This document shows, one piece after another, positions 18,047 through 25,427 of a DNA stretch of 49,204 nucleotides (position 1 is the stretch's first letter; the number at the start of each line of letters is the position of its first letter). This stretch comes from Caldisericales bacterium (lineage in GTDB: Bacteria > Caldisericota > Caldisericia > JAAYUI01). Under the pieces are notes generated by a model. That model had not been told where the DNA came from, searched no databases, and was given only the letters and a program-made list of their open reading frames with translations. The stretch lies in assembly GCA_012517765.1 (NCBI GenBank), contig JAAYUI010000180.1:1-49204 (forward strand). Direction: 5' to 3'. A program made the translations under genes and the position numbers.

Positions 18047-18076
18047 GCCCGGACGCTTTTAGCTCCGGGCTTTTTT
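18047..18076 (+). terminator. Terminator after the primase-like gene
   Basis: The stem GCCCGGA / TCCGGGC encloses a 10-base loop and is followed by TTTTTT. It ends the virB7-to-primase transcript, at least in part. The next gene starts 15 bp after it, so read-through may control the 50-residue protein and ArdC. Confidence 0.85.
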
Positions 18077-18090
18077 ATAGGGTAATAGGC

Positions 18091-18243
18091 ATGAACAATA
18101 AAATACTGGATCTGAATATACCGGGCCGTGAAATTGAGATGAGCCGCCAAGAAGCTGAAGAGTTAGGCGCATTTGAAGAAAGCGCCTTATCTGAAACTGA
18201 TGCAAGAGAGGCGATTGATATAGAAGACGAGCAGGAGGGTTAA
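18091..18243 (+). CDS. Small acidic 50-residue protein before ardC
   Basis: The frame runs ATG 18091 to TAA 18243: MNNKILDLNIPGREIEMSRQ, then EAEELGAFEESALSETDA and an acidic end. AGGGTAATAGGC precedes the start. The stop lies 3 bp before the ardC ATG, which points to coupling with it. The product is strongly acidic with no membrane segment. I do not recognise a family. Being just upstream of an antirestriction gene, a DNA-mimic or partner role is possible but unproven. Confidence 0.6.
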   Translation: MNNKILDLNIPGREIEMSRQEAEELGAFEESALSETDAREAIDIEDEQEG

Positions 18244-18246
18244 CCG

Positions 18247-19404
18247 ATGGCCAGAGGTGACGACAAAGAGAAGAAACCATTCTATGAAGAAATTGCTGAT
18301 CGTCTGATCAAACAGCTTGAGGAAGGAACCGCGCCATGGCAAAAACCATGGGAACCGGGTTCAAGCAGAATGCCGCATAACCCGGTTAGCGGTACTCGTT
18401 ACAAGGGAGCCAACGCCCTATGGCTGGCTATGCAACAGCGTACAGATCCCCGCTGGATGACGTATAAGCAAGCCCAAAGCGTGAATGCGCAGGTTCAAAA
18501 GGGCGAAAAAGGTACGCTGGTTCAATACTGGAAGTTTACCGACACAATCCCCAAGCTCGACGATAAAGGGAAACCGGTACTGGATGATAACGGTAAGAAA
18601 AAAATGATTACCGTGAAACTTGATCGCCCAAAAGTCTTTTCCGCAGTGGTATTTAACGCGGAACAGATTCAAGGCTTACCGCCATTAGAAGTTAAGGCAA
18701 CAAAACCCGATTGGGAACGCCATGAACGAGCCGAAAATATCTTGCAGGCCATGAGCGTACCTATCAAGCATGATCAAGCTGATGGCGCATTTTACCGCCC
18801 TTCTACAGATTCGATACACCTCCCGGAACGTAGCCAATTCCCCAGCGCCGATAATTACTATGCCACTGCATTGCATGAAGCTGGCCATTCAACCGGACAC
18901 AAAAGCCGTCTGGATAGAGATTTAACCGGGCGATTTGGTTCTGAGTCCTACGCAAAGGAAGAACTGAGAGCTGAAATAGCCTCTTTGATGATTGGCGATG
19001 AATTGCAAATAGGCCATGACCCCGGACAACACGCCGCTTACGTTAAAAGCTGGGTGAAGGTTCTAAAGGATGATCCCAAAGAAATACTGAGGGCAGCAAA
19101 AGACGCTGAAGCTATTAGTTCCTACCTTTTGAGCCATGAGAAAGAAAAGGCGCAGGAAGCCCCTCAAAACGCACCAGAAAGCGATACAGACCAAAAAGAG
19201 GGTAATGATAGCGCATTGCCTTTAAAACTCGCTGAGAAGCTTGCAGAGCGTTTTAACAACGCAGAAGATCGGGCTAAATTCATGGAAAAGATACAGTCCA
19301 GACTTACCCACGAAAAACCAGATACGGAAATAAAAATAAAGGAAATTAATACGGTTGTAGTAAGCAAAAAAGGTCTAAAACAAGATACTGATTTAGAGCG
19401 TTAA
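18247..19404 (+). CDS. ardC: ArdC-type antirestriction protein
   Basis: A 385-residue protein. The N-terminal ssDNA-binding domain (about 1-150) shows FYEEIADRLIKQLEEGTAPW, NPVSGTRYKGANALWL and the KGEKGTLVQYW motif. A zinc metallopeptidase-like domain has HEAGH at 210-214 and an acidic YAKEELRAEIAS segment about 20 residues on. ArdC of IncW plasmid pSa protects incoming single-stranded DNA from restriction and can be carried into the recipient (known for the family). The last 59 residues are homologous to the end of the primase-like protein, so both may share an export tail. The binding site GGAGGGTTAACCG precedes the ATG. Confidence 0.9.
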   Translation: MARGDDKEKKPFYEEIADRLIKQLEEGTAPWQKPWEPGSSRMPHNPVSGTRYKGANALWLAMQQRTDPRWMTYKQAQSVNAQVQKGEKGTLVQYWKFTDTIPKLDDKGKPVLDDNGKKKMITVKLDRPKVFSAVVFNAEQIQGLPPLEVKATKPDWERHERAENILQAMSVPIKHDQADGAFYRPSTDSIHLPERSQFPSADNYYATALHEAGHSTGHKSRLDRDLTGRFGSESYAKEELRAEIASLMIGDELQIGHDPGQHAAYVKSWVKVLKDDPKEILRAAKDAEAISSYLLSHEKEKAQEAPQNAPESDTDQKEGNDSALPLKLAEKLAERFNNAEDRAKFMEKIQSRLTHEKPDTEIKIKEINTVVVSKKGLKQDTDLER

Positions 19405-19431
19405 AAAACAGGCGGGAAATAGCCCGCCTGT
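19403..19431 (-). terminator. Terminator of the mob unit (between ardC and mobA)
   Basis: The stem ACAGGCGGG / CCCGCCTGT has loop AAATAG. On the minus strand it is followed by TTTTTT, so it ends the leftward mobA transcript. It may also slow the rightward ardC transcript. Confidence 0.8.
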
Positions 19432-19449
19432 CTCCCCTCCCCTGTGCGG

Positions 19450-19465
19450 TTTCGTGCGCACGAAA
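19450..19465. promoter_or_regulatory. Palindrome TTTCGTGCGCACGAAA, copy after mobA
   Basis: An exact copy sits between the convergent ardC and mobA genes, 1 bp past the mobA stop. The surrounding bases (TGCGG before, TTTAT after) are the same as at 24929, so 26 bp are shared. There is no promoter nearby, which favours a structural or partition-type site over a simple operator. Confidence 0.6.
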
Positions 19466-19466
19466 T

Positions 19467-20459
19467 TTATCGTTCTTCCTGATCGTTATCTCTATCTCTG
19501 CCAGTTGAATTTTGCTTTTTTCCGGGCTGCTGGCTTGCTAGTTTCTGACTAACTGCTTTGGCCATTTCATGTCGTTCCGTAGCCATAGGAGGCATGGTAT
19601 TAACAAAATTCACAACATCAGCGGCAAGCTTTTTATCGCCCGGCTCTGAACTCTGGTTAAGTTCCTGCGCCGCCGATAGCCACCCTTTTCTAACTTCCTG
19701 CTGCCTTGTCTGTATTTTCTTTTCCCACGGTTTCGCTTTTGCAGGCTTTCCGGCCCTCGTATCTTTAAACTCTTCTACGATCTCTTTGATTTTGGCTTTA
19801 TCGACTTCCGGGGTTAATCCACGCTTGCGAATATGAAGAATCGCCTGATCAATACCTTTTTTAACTACGCCACGTGTAGCGCGTGGTGTTGCTTCAGCTT
19901 CAACTCCCCTAGCGCGAAGTTCTTTAGCAAAACCTTCACGCCATATTTGAGGATCGCCTTTTTTCACATGTAAGCGCCTGCCATCGAAACCCAAGGTTTT
20001 TATACTGATATGAACATGCGGGTGATCAACGTCTTCATGAAGTGCAAAAACATACTGGTAGTTTTCGCCAAATTGTTTTTTTGCAAATGCCCTAGCCGAT
20101 TCTTTGACGGCCTTAGCTTCCGTTCCTTTCGGCATGGATAGCACTACATTAGTAGTATCGCGCGTATTGGCACGTCGCTTACCTTGATCCTGAGTCCATT
20201 CCTTATGAACGGCTTTAACGTCGTCCTTTCCCTTCAATATTTCACCGCGTTCATTTTCAAGTTCCAGCTTCCCGTTTCGGCTGATGTAATCTAAATGGGC
20301 TTTAACGTGAGCTGGGCCTTTTGCATTGCCACTCACCTTAACCATCACTTCAGACGCACGATTAGCTATGCGACTAGCCTTACTTTTCAGGTCTGTAGTT
20401 TTGTTGGATTTAGTCTTTACTTTACCCTCAAGGAGTTTTGACAAGCTTTCAACGGCCAT
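19467..20459 (-). CDS. mobA: MOBP-type relaxase
   Basis: A 330-residue relaxase that nicks oriT and leads the strand through the T4SS. The ATG at 20459 follows GGGGAGGTTAACC; the upstream TTG is rejected. The nicking tyrosine is probably in AHLDYISRNG (about 54-63). The metal-binding histidine motif is HEDVDHPHVHIS (141-152), the MOBP pattern. The C-terminal third is basic and helical and lacks a primase or helicase domain. It is shorter than TraI of RP4. It follows mobC by 2 bp and reads away from oriT. Confidence 0.88.
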   Translation of the reverse strand: MAVESLSKLLEGKVKTKSNKTTDLKSKASRIANRASEVMVKVSGNAKGPAHVKAHLDYISRNGKLELENERGEILKGKDDVKAVHKEWTQDQGKRRANTRDTTNVVLSMPKGTEAKAVKESARAFAKKQFGENYQYVFALHEDVDHPHVHISIKTLGFDGRRLHVKKGDPQIWREGFAKELRARGVEAEATPRATRGVVKKGIDQAILHIRKRGLTPEVDKAKIKEIVEEFKDTRAGKPAKAKPWEKKIQTRQQEVRKGWLSAAQELNQSSEPGDKKLAADVVNFVNTMPPMATERHEMAKAVSQKLASQQPGKKQNSTGRDRDNDQEER

Positions 20460-20461
20460 GG

Positions 20462-20977
20462 TTAACCTCCCCAACGATTCATGTTTCTATCAATAAGATT
20501 AGATACCTTGTCTCGATGGCCATCTATCTGTTCAAGCAGCCGATCTATTAATTCCTTGTTCAGCTTATCGCTATCACGAAACTCTACATTCAACGCTCTG
20601 GCTATCTGGTTCAGGTTTCTACCTATCGCGGCCAGCTCACGATTGGAACCCCGCAAAGCATTAACTTCGGCGTCAGTTAATACCGGTTCTTTGCTCAAGG
20701 TTGCCAACACTAAATTAGTAAGCCATGTGGTTCTGCTGGGAAACCCTTCAGCCTTAGCGCGTTCTGTCATGCTGTGAATATCTTTCGGTGACAAACGTAT
20801 CGTTACTTTATCTGAACGTGGTTCTTCCAATCCTTTAGCTTCATTAGGCACTATTCCCGCCGTTACCTTTTCGAGCAACAGCCCCAACATATCGGATTCA
20901 CTAACACCACGCTCATGACAAAAGGTTTGCCACTTCTCTTTTAATTCCGGCGTAACTCTCTTAACGATCCTCGGCAT
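20462..20977 (-). CDS. mobC: MobC-like relaxosome accessory protein
   Basis: A 171-residue DNA-binding protein. The middle (DKVTIRLSPKDIHSMTERAK, about 56-75) reads like a ribbon-helix-helix. The part AAIGRNLNQIARALN (about 115-130) is the hallmark of the MobC family. It binds oriT and opens it for the relaxase. Its start faces oriT, and its stop is next to the mobA ribosome binding site. Confidence 0.87.
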   Translation of the reverse strand: MPRIVKRVTPELKEKWQTFCHERGVSESDMLGLLLEKVTAGIVPNEAKGLEEPRSDKVTIRLSPKDIHSMTERAKAEGFPSRTTWLTNLVLATLSKEPVLTDAEVNALRGSNRELAAIGRNLNQIARALNVEFRDSDKLNKELIDRLLEQIDGHRDKVSNLIDRNMNRWGG

Positions 20978-20994
20978 AAGCGGGCCTTTTACAA

Positions 20995-21079
20995 TATGGG
21001 GGGATGGGGGGTATTATAGCAAAGCTGGTGCCATGCGCCAGCACTTTGCGAATCCTGCCCTAGCTATAACCCCCCATAT
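20995..21079. other. Origin of transfer (oriT) with RP4-like nic core
   Basis: AATCCTGCCC (21051-21060) matches the ATCCTG-C nic core of RP4/IncP-type MOBP systems; the nick would fall after G21057. Eight bases upstream is an inverted repeat GCTGGTGCCATGCGCCAGC (21024-21042). A longer imperfect inverted repeat pairs GGGGGGTATTATAGC with GCTATAACCCCCC (21063-21075) around it. It lies directly before mobC-mobA, as expected. The repeats may also control mobC. Confidence 0.75.
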
Positions 21080-21082
21080 CCT

Positions 21083-21098
21083 TTTCGTACGCACGAAA
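21083..21098. promoter_or_regulatory. Variant palindrome TTTCGTACGCACGAAA beside oriT
   Basis: This differs by one base from the 16-bp palindrome at 8018, 19450 and 24929. A further half-site (GCACGAA) follows at 21104. It lies between oriT and the SprT-like gene. Confidence 0.55.
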
Positions 21099-21194
21099 AT
21101 TTTGCACGAATGGCTATTTCACGCCATCGGCTGCGCCTTGGCCCAAAATCAAAACCGGCTCAACAGGACCAGGGGCTGATTTGCGGCTATTGTT

Positions 21195-21242
21195 TTGGAT
21201 TGTGCAATCCAAAGATGTTATAATTTGGAATGTGCAATCCAA
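21195..21242 (+). promoter_or_regulatory. Promoter with two TTGGATT palindromes
   Basis: A -10 TATAAT (21219-21224) is flanked by TTGGATT-GTGC-AATCCAA (21195-21212) and TTGGAAT-GTGC-AATCCAA (21225-21242). The first covers the -35 position, the second the start point. This is a typical double operator for a repressor of the SprT-like gene. A third copy is at 29374. Confidence 0.7.
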
Positions 21243-21266
21243 TAACAAAGAGCGCGATATACGCCA

Positions 21267-21983
21267 ATGAAACCTACACAACAGACTTACGAAGAATTGC
21301 AGGTTGCTTATGACCATTTCAATGACGCACTTTTTGATGGTTCACTTCCCCCCTGCCTGATCACTCTCCAGCGGGAAAAGAAAACATATGGCTATTTCTC
21401 TGCCGAAAGGTTTGTTCACGCCAATGGAACCCGGACGGATGAAATAGCAATGAACCCCGCCTATTTTGCCGTATGCCCGCCAGAAGAAATTATGCAAACG
21501 CTTGTCCATGAAATGGCCCATCTCTGGCAATACCATTTTGGTAAACCCGGACGCCGTGGATACCACAATAAAGAGTGGGCTGATAAAATGGAGTCTATCG
21601 GTTTAATGCCATCTTCTACGGGGAAACCCGGCGGTGCCAGAACAGGTGATAGCATGGCCGACTATGCCATTGAAGGTGGCCAGTTCATGGATGAATACAA
21701 CAAGCTTATGCAGGATGATTTTCGTATTTCATGGATGGATAGATTTCCAGCAAGGGATCGCCTTCTTGAGGCCATTGCATCTGGCAATGCTGACCAGTTC
21801 GCGGGTGACTTAGAAGCTATGGGGATTGAAGTTGGTGAAGATGGCGAGTTGACGATAAAGAATGAGAATAAATCAAACAGGATTAAATACACCTGCTCTA
21901 TGTGCGAAACAAATATTTGGGGGAAGCCTGACCTGAATGTGATGTGTGGAGACTGTAACGTAGCCTTTGAAGTCGCTAACTGA
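21267..21983 (+). CDS. SprT-like zinc metalloprotease
   Basis: A 238-residue cytoplasmic protein. The SprT fold begins YEELQVAYDHFNDALFDGSL (about 8-27). The zinc motif is HEMAHLWQYHFG (81-92), followed by GYHNKEW. The C-terminus is a zinc ribbon with two CxxC pairs (CSMC and CGDC, about 210-232). SprT/Spartan-like proteins act on DNA-protein crosslinks or as DNA-bound proteases. IncU plasmid pRA3 has a comparable gene (mpR). A link to the covalent relaxase-DNA complex is possible but is an inference. It is transcribed alone from a double-operator promoter. Confidence 0.85.
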   Translation: MKPTQQTYEELQVAYDHFNDALFDGSLPPCLITLQREKKTYGYFSAERFVHANGTRTDEIAMNPAYFAVCPPEEIMQTLVHEMAHLWQYHFGKPGRRGYHNKEWADKMESIGLMPSSTGKPGGARTGDSMADYAIEGGQFMDEYNKLMQDDFRISWMDRFPARDRLLEAIASGNADQFAGDLEAMGIEVGEDGELTIKNENKSNRIKYTCSMCETNIWGKPDLNVMCGDCNVAFEVAN

Positions 21984-22003
21984 CGCGCTTCGCTTGTCGG
22001 CTA

Positions 22004-22053
22004 TTGATGGAACCGTAACAGACTCGCTACGCTTGCTAGTTACGGCCCATCAA
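22004..22053. terminator. Long stem-loop between convergent genes
   Basis: TTGATGG-AA-CCGTAAC pairs with GTTACGG-C-CCATCAA around a 19-base loop. It lies between the convergent SprT gene and the gene at 22080. It has no T run, so it may be a weak terminator or an mRNA-stabilising hairpin. Confidence 0.5.
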
Positions 22054-22079
22054 CAGCGAATTTTAACGCCATAGATAAA

Positions 22080-22385
22080 TCAATTGTATTTTTTGAACAG
22101 AAAATCAGCCAGCAACATAGCTGAGGGGGAAAGTGTCATTGTTAATATGATGGCAAGAGAATTTTCGTAGACGGTATTGTTGTACCACGTACACGCGAAC
22201 CACACGACAGCCGGGATCATGAAAACCAACCCAATCATTGCAATTTTTTTGGCTTGGTTCGCCTTCTTATCCATGCTATCTCGTCTGTTTTTCCTTAATC
22301 GCTGCTGTTCTGCAATGGGTAGGTGACGGATTGAACTATCGAAGGATTCCAATTCATCAACCAACTTTTCCAGATCTCCATTCAT
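22080..22385 (-). CDS. Small membrane protein, unknown (parB operon end)
   Basis: 101 residues. The N-terminal half is charged and probably coiled (DLEKLVDELESF, then EQQRLRKNRRDSMDKKANQ). Two hydrophobic segments follow (about 48-66 and 76-95). I recognise no family. Its ATG overlaps the stop of the preceding small membrane gene, so it is the last gene of the korA-parA-parB unit or of a subunit of it. AAGGAGGGGGAAATA precedes the start. Confidence 0.65.
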   Translation of the reverse strand: MNGDLEKLVDELESFDSSIRHLPIAEQQRLRKNRRDSMDKKANQAKKIAMIGLVFMIPAVVWFACTWYNNTVYENSLAIILTMTLSPSAMLLADFLFKKYN

Positions 22386-22624
22386 TATTTCCCCCTCCTT
22401 AAAATACCTATAAAAGTGCTTTTGATAAATCCGGGCTTACCCTTCTTTCCTCGCAGCCAACTAAATAAGTTGGCTGGTATAGCTAATGCCAATACAGCAA
22501 ACGTTACGCAAATAGCTACTACAGCCAAAAATGATTGGCTGTTTTTCAGGTAGGGATACGCCAGAAAAAGAATCAGGACTAAAGCGGCGATAACGCCGCT
22601 GATTAGCACTATGCGATTTTTCAT
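22385..22624 (-). CDS. Small membrane protein, unknown (after parB)
   Basis: 79 residues from the ATG at 22624 (GAGGCGGGCAATT before it); a TTG 15 bases upstream is less likely. There are two hydrophobic helices (about 5-25 and 31-55) and then a basic tail (LRGKKGKPGFIKS). The gene overlaps neither neighbour's key motif and sits just past the parB stop, in the same operon. I recognise no family. Confidence 0.6.
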   Translation of the reverse strand: MKNRIVLISGVIAALVLILFLAYPYLKNSQSFLAVVAICVTFAVLALAIPANLFSWLRGKKGKPGFIKSTFIGILRRGK

Positions 22625-22635
22625 AATTGCCCGCC

Positions 22636-23760
22636 TCAACCTTCAACAATGGCAACAACGCTAACGTCCTTTAAATCAATCTCGTCTTCACTGCCATCAT
22701 CATCGTATTTAATCCAACCGAACCCATAAGAAGCTCGGCGGTTCGTGAGTAATCGCGCTGGGCGTTCATCATATTTAATCTGAACAATCGCCTTTTTAAT
22801 TTTGTCGCTTGCCTCATCTGCGGCAATGATTTTACTGGCTTCATCCTCCAAATCAGAAGATGAGCCGCCGCTGATTGGTTCGCCGTCAATAACTAAAGGT
22901 TGTTGCTCTTCGCCCTTCTCCAGTTCGTCGCTATCGGCACCCCCTCCTATCCATGCGTTGGCATCGCTCGGCAGCTCCTGACCTTCTTCATTGTCGCCTG
23001 ACGTATTCACGGCTTTAGATTCCGGCTCTTTGAGTGAATCACAAAAAGCCCGCACATCAGCAGTAGTTAGCTCGTCTTGTGCTTCGGAACAAAAAGCCTC
23101 TACTTCTTCAGCGTGTTTTTTATAGGCACGATGTAACAGGGCCATTGCCTGCATAGAGACAACACGGCCACTGTCGTACATATCGCGGATACAATCAGCC
23201 ATATCAAAGAAAATAATATGATCTGATACAAACGATGCTGGCTTACCCAATCGGGCCGCGATGGCGCTTTTTTTATCGCCTTTCTCAATCCGGCGCTGGA
23301 TAAACGTAGCGGTTTCAATTGGTGAAAGAGCTACGCGCTGAATGTTATCAACTGCATTATCAAATTCGTCGGCATCCTCATCAATGAACGCCAAAACATC
23401 AGGTAACTCGGCAAGTTCAGCAGCAGCACAACGGCGCTCACCGGCATTAAGAATATATTCCCCCGGTATATCTGGATGAGGTTTCAGACTTACCGGGTTT
23501 TTGTTACCGCGTGGTTTTCCAGTTGCCGGATTTACAGACTTCATTGAATCGGCCAGCTCACGGAGTTCCTGCGGGTCGATAGTCTTTCTGGCGTTATCTG
23601 CATCCTTATGAATTTTTTTCAGAGGCACACGGATAAGATTTCCTGCAAAACCTTCAGGTACGTCTGTTGAAGCCGCTGATTGAGTAGGGGCCGGGTCGCC
23701 TCCCATCAAAGCTGAAAAGTTATCCAGCCCGCTTAAATCCAATCCTTTTTTGGCGCTCAT
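22636..23760 (-). CDS. ParB/KorB-like partition and repressor protein
   Basis: A 374-residue protein of the ParB/KorB family. The ParB N-terminal region reads RVPLKKIHKDADNARKTI (about 44-61), then NPVSLKPHPDIPGEYILNAG with GERRCAAAEL (about 106-115), the CTP-binding motif. A helix-turn-helix follows (KKSAIAARLGKPASFVSDHI, about 162-181). The C-terminal part is acidic, then ends in a short beta-rich domain (from about 310), as in KorB of IncP. It loads at a centromere and may repress backbone promoters. Its start overlaps the parA stop. Confidence 0.9.
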   Translation of the reverse strand: MSAKKGLDLSGLDNFSALMGGDPAPTQSAASTDVPEGFAGNLIRVPLKKIHKDADNARKTIDPQELRELADSMKSVNPATGKPRGNKNPVSLKPHPDIPGEYILNAGERRCAAAELAELPDVLAFIDEDADEFDNAVDNIQRVALSPIETATFIQRRIEKGDKKSAIAARLGKPASFVSDHIIFFDMADCIRDMYDSGRVVSMQAMALLHRAYKKHAEEVEAFCSEAQDELTTADVRAFCDSLKEPESKAVNTSGDNEEGQELPSDANAWIGGGADSDELEKGEEQQPLVIDGEPISGGSSSDLEDEASKIIAADEASDKIKKAIVQIKYDERPARLLTNRRASYGFGWIKYDDDGSEDEIDLKDVSVVAIVEG

Positions 23761-24509
23761 TTGGCAACCCCCATTTTTTCAAAAATGATCTTAAAAGCTT
23801 CCTGAAATTCTTTTCCTGCCTCACGTGCAGATGTTTTCTTTAACTGCCATACCGGAATACCTTCGGAAAGGGCTTCTGGAATTGATGAACGAATGCCGAT
23901 CCGCGCTCTAATTAACAGATGAGCGTAATTCTCTACCAGATTCATTAATGTTTTTTTCTGGTCTTCAGAACGGGAGTTAAAGCGATTAGGTAACATGCCT
24001 AGGAAGTTCAGATCTGGATTCCATTTCGACTTAACACCAAAAATGGTTTGCAGCATTTTTGTAATACCATCAATGGAATATTCTTCCAGCTCTATTGGCG
24101 ACAACACATGATTTGCAACGATAAGCGCCGCTGACATACGCAAACCAAGGGTAGGAGGGGTATCAATGACACAATGATCAAACTGAGACGCCAGCGCGGT
24201 AAGGTGGTCTTTAAAGGTTGACATAACCGTTAACGGGGCGCGTTCTATATCGGCCATCTTTGCATCAGCATTGATTAAAGTAATGCCTTCATTTGGCGTA
24301 ATAGTTAACTGTTGTTCTTCAAAAAGTTGGCTTGCCTGAAGTGCCGCCACACCTCCAGCCTTTTCTAAAGTCTTACTGGCGTTACCCTGCGGATCAAGTT
24401 CAACAAAAAGCACTCTGTCGCCTCGTTCCTGAAGAGCCATAGCAAGATGTACGGCGATTGTAGATTTACCTACCCCGCCCTTCTGATTCGTCACTGTTAT
24501 GATATTCAT
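23757..24509 (-). CDS. parA: ParA/IncC-type partition ATPase
   Basis: A 250-residue Walker-type ATPase without an N-terminal DNA-binding domain (type Ib, like IncC2 of IncP). The deviant Walker A is NQKGGVGKSTIAVHLA (8-23). Walker A' is VLFVELDPQGNASKTL and Walker B HCVIDTPPTLGLRM. With ParB it segregates plasmid copies on the nucleoid. It overlaps the korA-like gene by 44 bp, the same arrangement as korA-incC in IncP plasmids. Confidence 0.93.
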   Translation of the reverse strand: MNIITVTNQKGGVGKSTIAVHLAMALQERGDRVLFVELDPQGNASKTLEKAGGVAALQASQLFEEQQLTITPNEGITLINADAKMADIERAPLTVMSTFKDHLTALASQFDHCVIDTPPTLGLRMSAALIVANHVLSPIELEEYSIDGITKMLQTIFGVKSKWNPDLNFLGMLPNRFNSRSEDQKKTLMNLVENYAHLLIRARIGIRSSIPEALSEGIPVWQLKKTSAREAGKEFQEAFKIIFEKMGVAK

Positions 24510-24828
24510 TCATTTCACCCTTAGCGTTTGCCTGTTTACGCGCCTCATCTTCCATAGCCCTTAACATAGGAACCATTGATGATGGTATACATAGCTCGAT
24601 ACGTTCCCAGCCTGCCGGTGGTTTGCCATGTAACTTGTGCGCTTCTCTAACTTTCTTCGTCATTGCCGCTATTGCTGTACGGCTTAATCCCGTTTCAATC
24701 ACCATGTCATTTTGCTTTCTGCCATCAACCAAAATTGCTTTCACAATTTCTAAATTTGCTGGCTTTAGTGCGCGTGACAGGTTAGAAATGGCATGTTCAA
24801 ATTCGGCCTGCGTTAGTCGTTTTTTCAT
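24466..24828 (-). CDS. korA: KorA/TrfB-family repressor
   Basis: A 120-residue DNA-binding protein. MKKRLTQAEFEHAISNLSRA matches the start of the TrfB/KorA family. The helix-turn-helix region is QNDMVIETGLSRTAIAAMTKKV (about 40-60), and LHGKPPAGWERIELCIPSS follows as in KorA dimerisation segments. KorA proteins repress several plasmid operons, including their own. The gene heads the korA-parA-parB operon and overlaps parA out of frame. The promoter at 24879-24906 is covered by a large palindrome, which suggests autoregulation. Confidence 0.82.
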   Translation of the reverse strand: MKKRLTQAEFEHAISNLSRALKPANLEIVKAILVDGRKQNDMVIETGLSRTAIAAMTKKVREAHKLHGKPPAGWERIELCIPSSMVPMLRAMEDEARKQANAKGEMNEYHNSDESEGRGR

Positions 24829-24878
24829 TCAATGGATTAACCTCCGAAACTCAACGGCCTAACTGTGGCCTCCCCTTA

Positions 24879-24917
24879 AATATAAATCATCATCTGTTGA
24901 TGTCAATAGATAATGAT
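24879..24917 (-). promoter_or_regulatory. korA operon promoter with 32-bp palindrome
   Basis: Reading leftwards: -35 TTGACA (24901-24906), 16-bp spacer, -10 TATATT (24879-24884). A nearly perfect 32-bp inverted repeat (24886-24917) has arms ATCATTATCT and AGATGATGAT around TTGACATCAA. It covers the -35 and ends at the nuclease stop codon. It fits an autorepressor site. Confidence 0.75.
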
Positions 24918-25427
24918 TCATTTTGCGGTTTCGTGCGCACGAAATTTATTGTTAACTCGCCGCCATTTCCAAGGCTCTACAATGCTTGATTGCGGATCAG
25001 ACCATAGGCCAAGGCGTTTTTGCCTAGCGTCCTGTTCAAGGTCTAGCATGGCTGGATTAGTCGCCTGTTCACGGTATCTGTAGGCCCACGCCATACCGTT
25101 ACTAACCTGAGATTCATTTACGTTGGTGTTATCTTCCTTAAAAACTGTACCTAACACGCGGTTATAGCGATCCTTTCCCTTTTCAACGATGGTTACTTGT
25201 TGACGAAAGATCATATCAGCCAGAAATTGACGGGATTTCTGCCCAAAAGGTTGCTTGCTTTCAGGGGCATCAATATCAACTAATCTCACCCTTATTGGCG
25301 TTTTATTAACTAAAACATCAACGGTATCACCGTCGATAATTCGTATTATTTCGCCATGAATATCAGCAATTGCATATTGCAACGGTAAAAATAAGAATAG
25401 AAAAATAATATTCCAACGCTTCAACAT
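24918..25427 (-). CDS. Secreted thermonuclease-like nuclease
   Basis: A 169-residue staphylococcal-nuclease-fold protein. It has a signal peptide (IIFLFLFLPLQYAIA-D). The SNase core shows IIRIIDGDTVDVLVN, IRVRLVDIDAPE (catalytic Arg and Asp) and KDRYNRVLGTVF (Glu is replaced by Asp-Arg-Tyr-Asn-Arg as in plasmid Nuc proteins). IncN pKM101 encodes a similar periplasmic Nuc. The last codons (KFRAHETAK) read through the palindrome at 24929, so the site is embedded in the coding end. The ATG overlaps the upstream gene's stop. Confidence 0.88.
   Translation of the reverse strand: MLKRWNIIFLFLFLPLQYAIADIHGEIIRIIDGDTVDVLVNKTPIRVRLVDIDAPESKQPFGQKSRQFLADMIFRQQVTIVEKGKDRYNRVLGTVFKEDNTNVNESQVSNGMAWAYRYREQATNPAMLDLEQDARQKRLGLWSDPQSSIVEPWKWRRVNNKFRAHETAK
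24929..24944. promoter_or_regulatory. Palindrome TTTCGTGCGCACGAAA, copy upstream of korA
   Basis: An exact copy inside the last codons of the nuclease gene, 23 bp upstream of the korA -35. It shares 26 bp with the copy at 19450. Its place close to the partition operon makes it a candidate ParB/KorB or KorA target. Confidence 0.6.
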
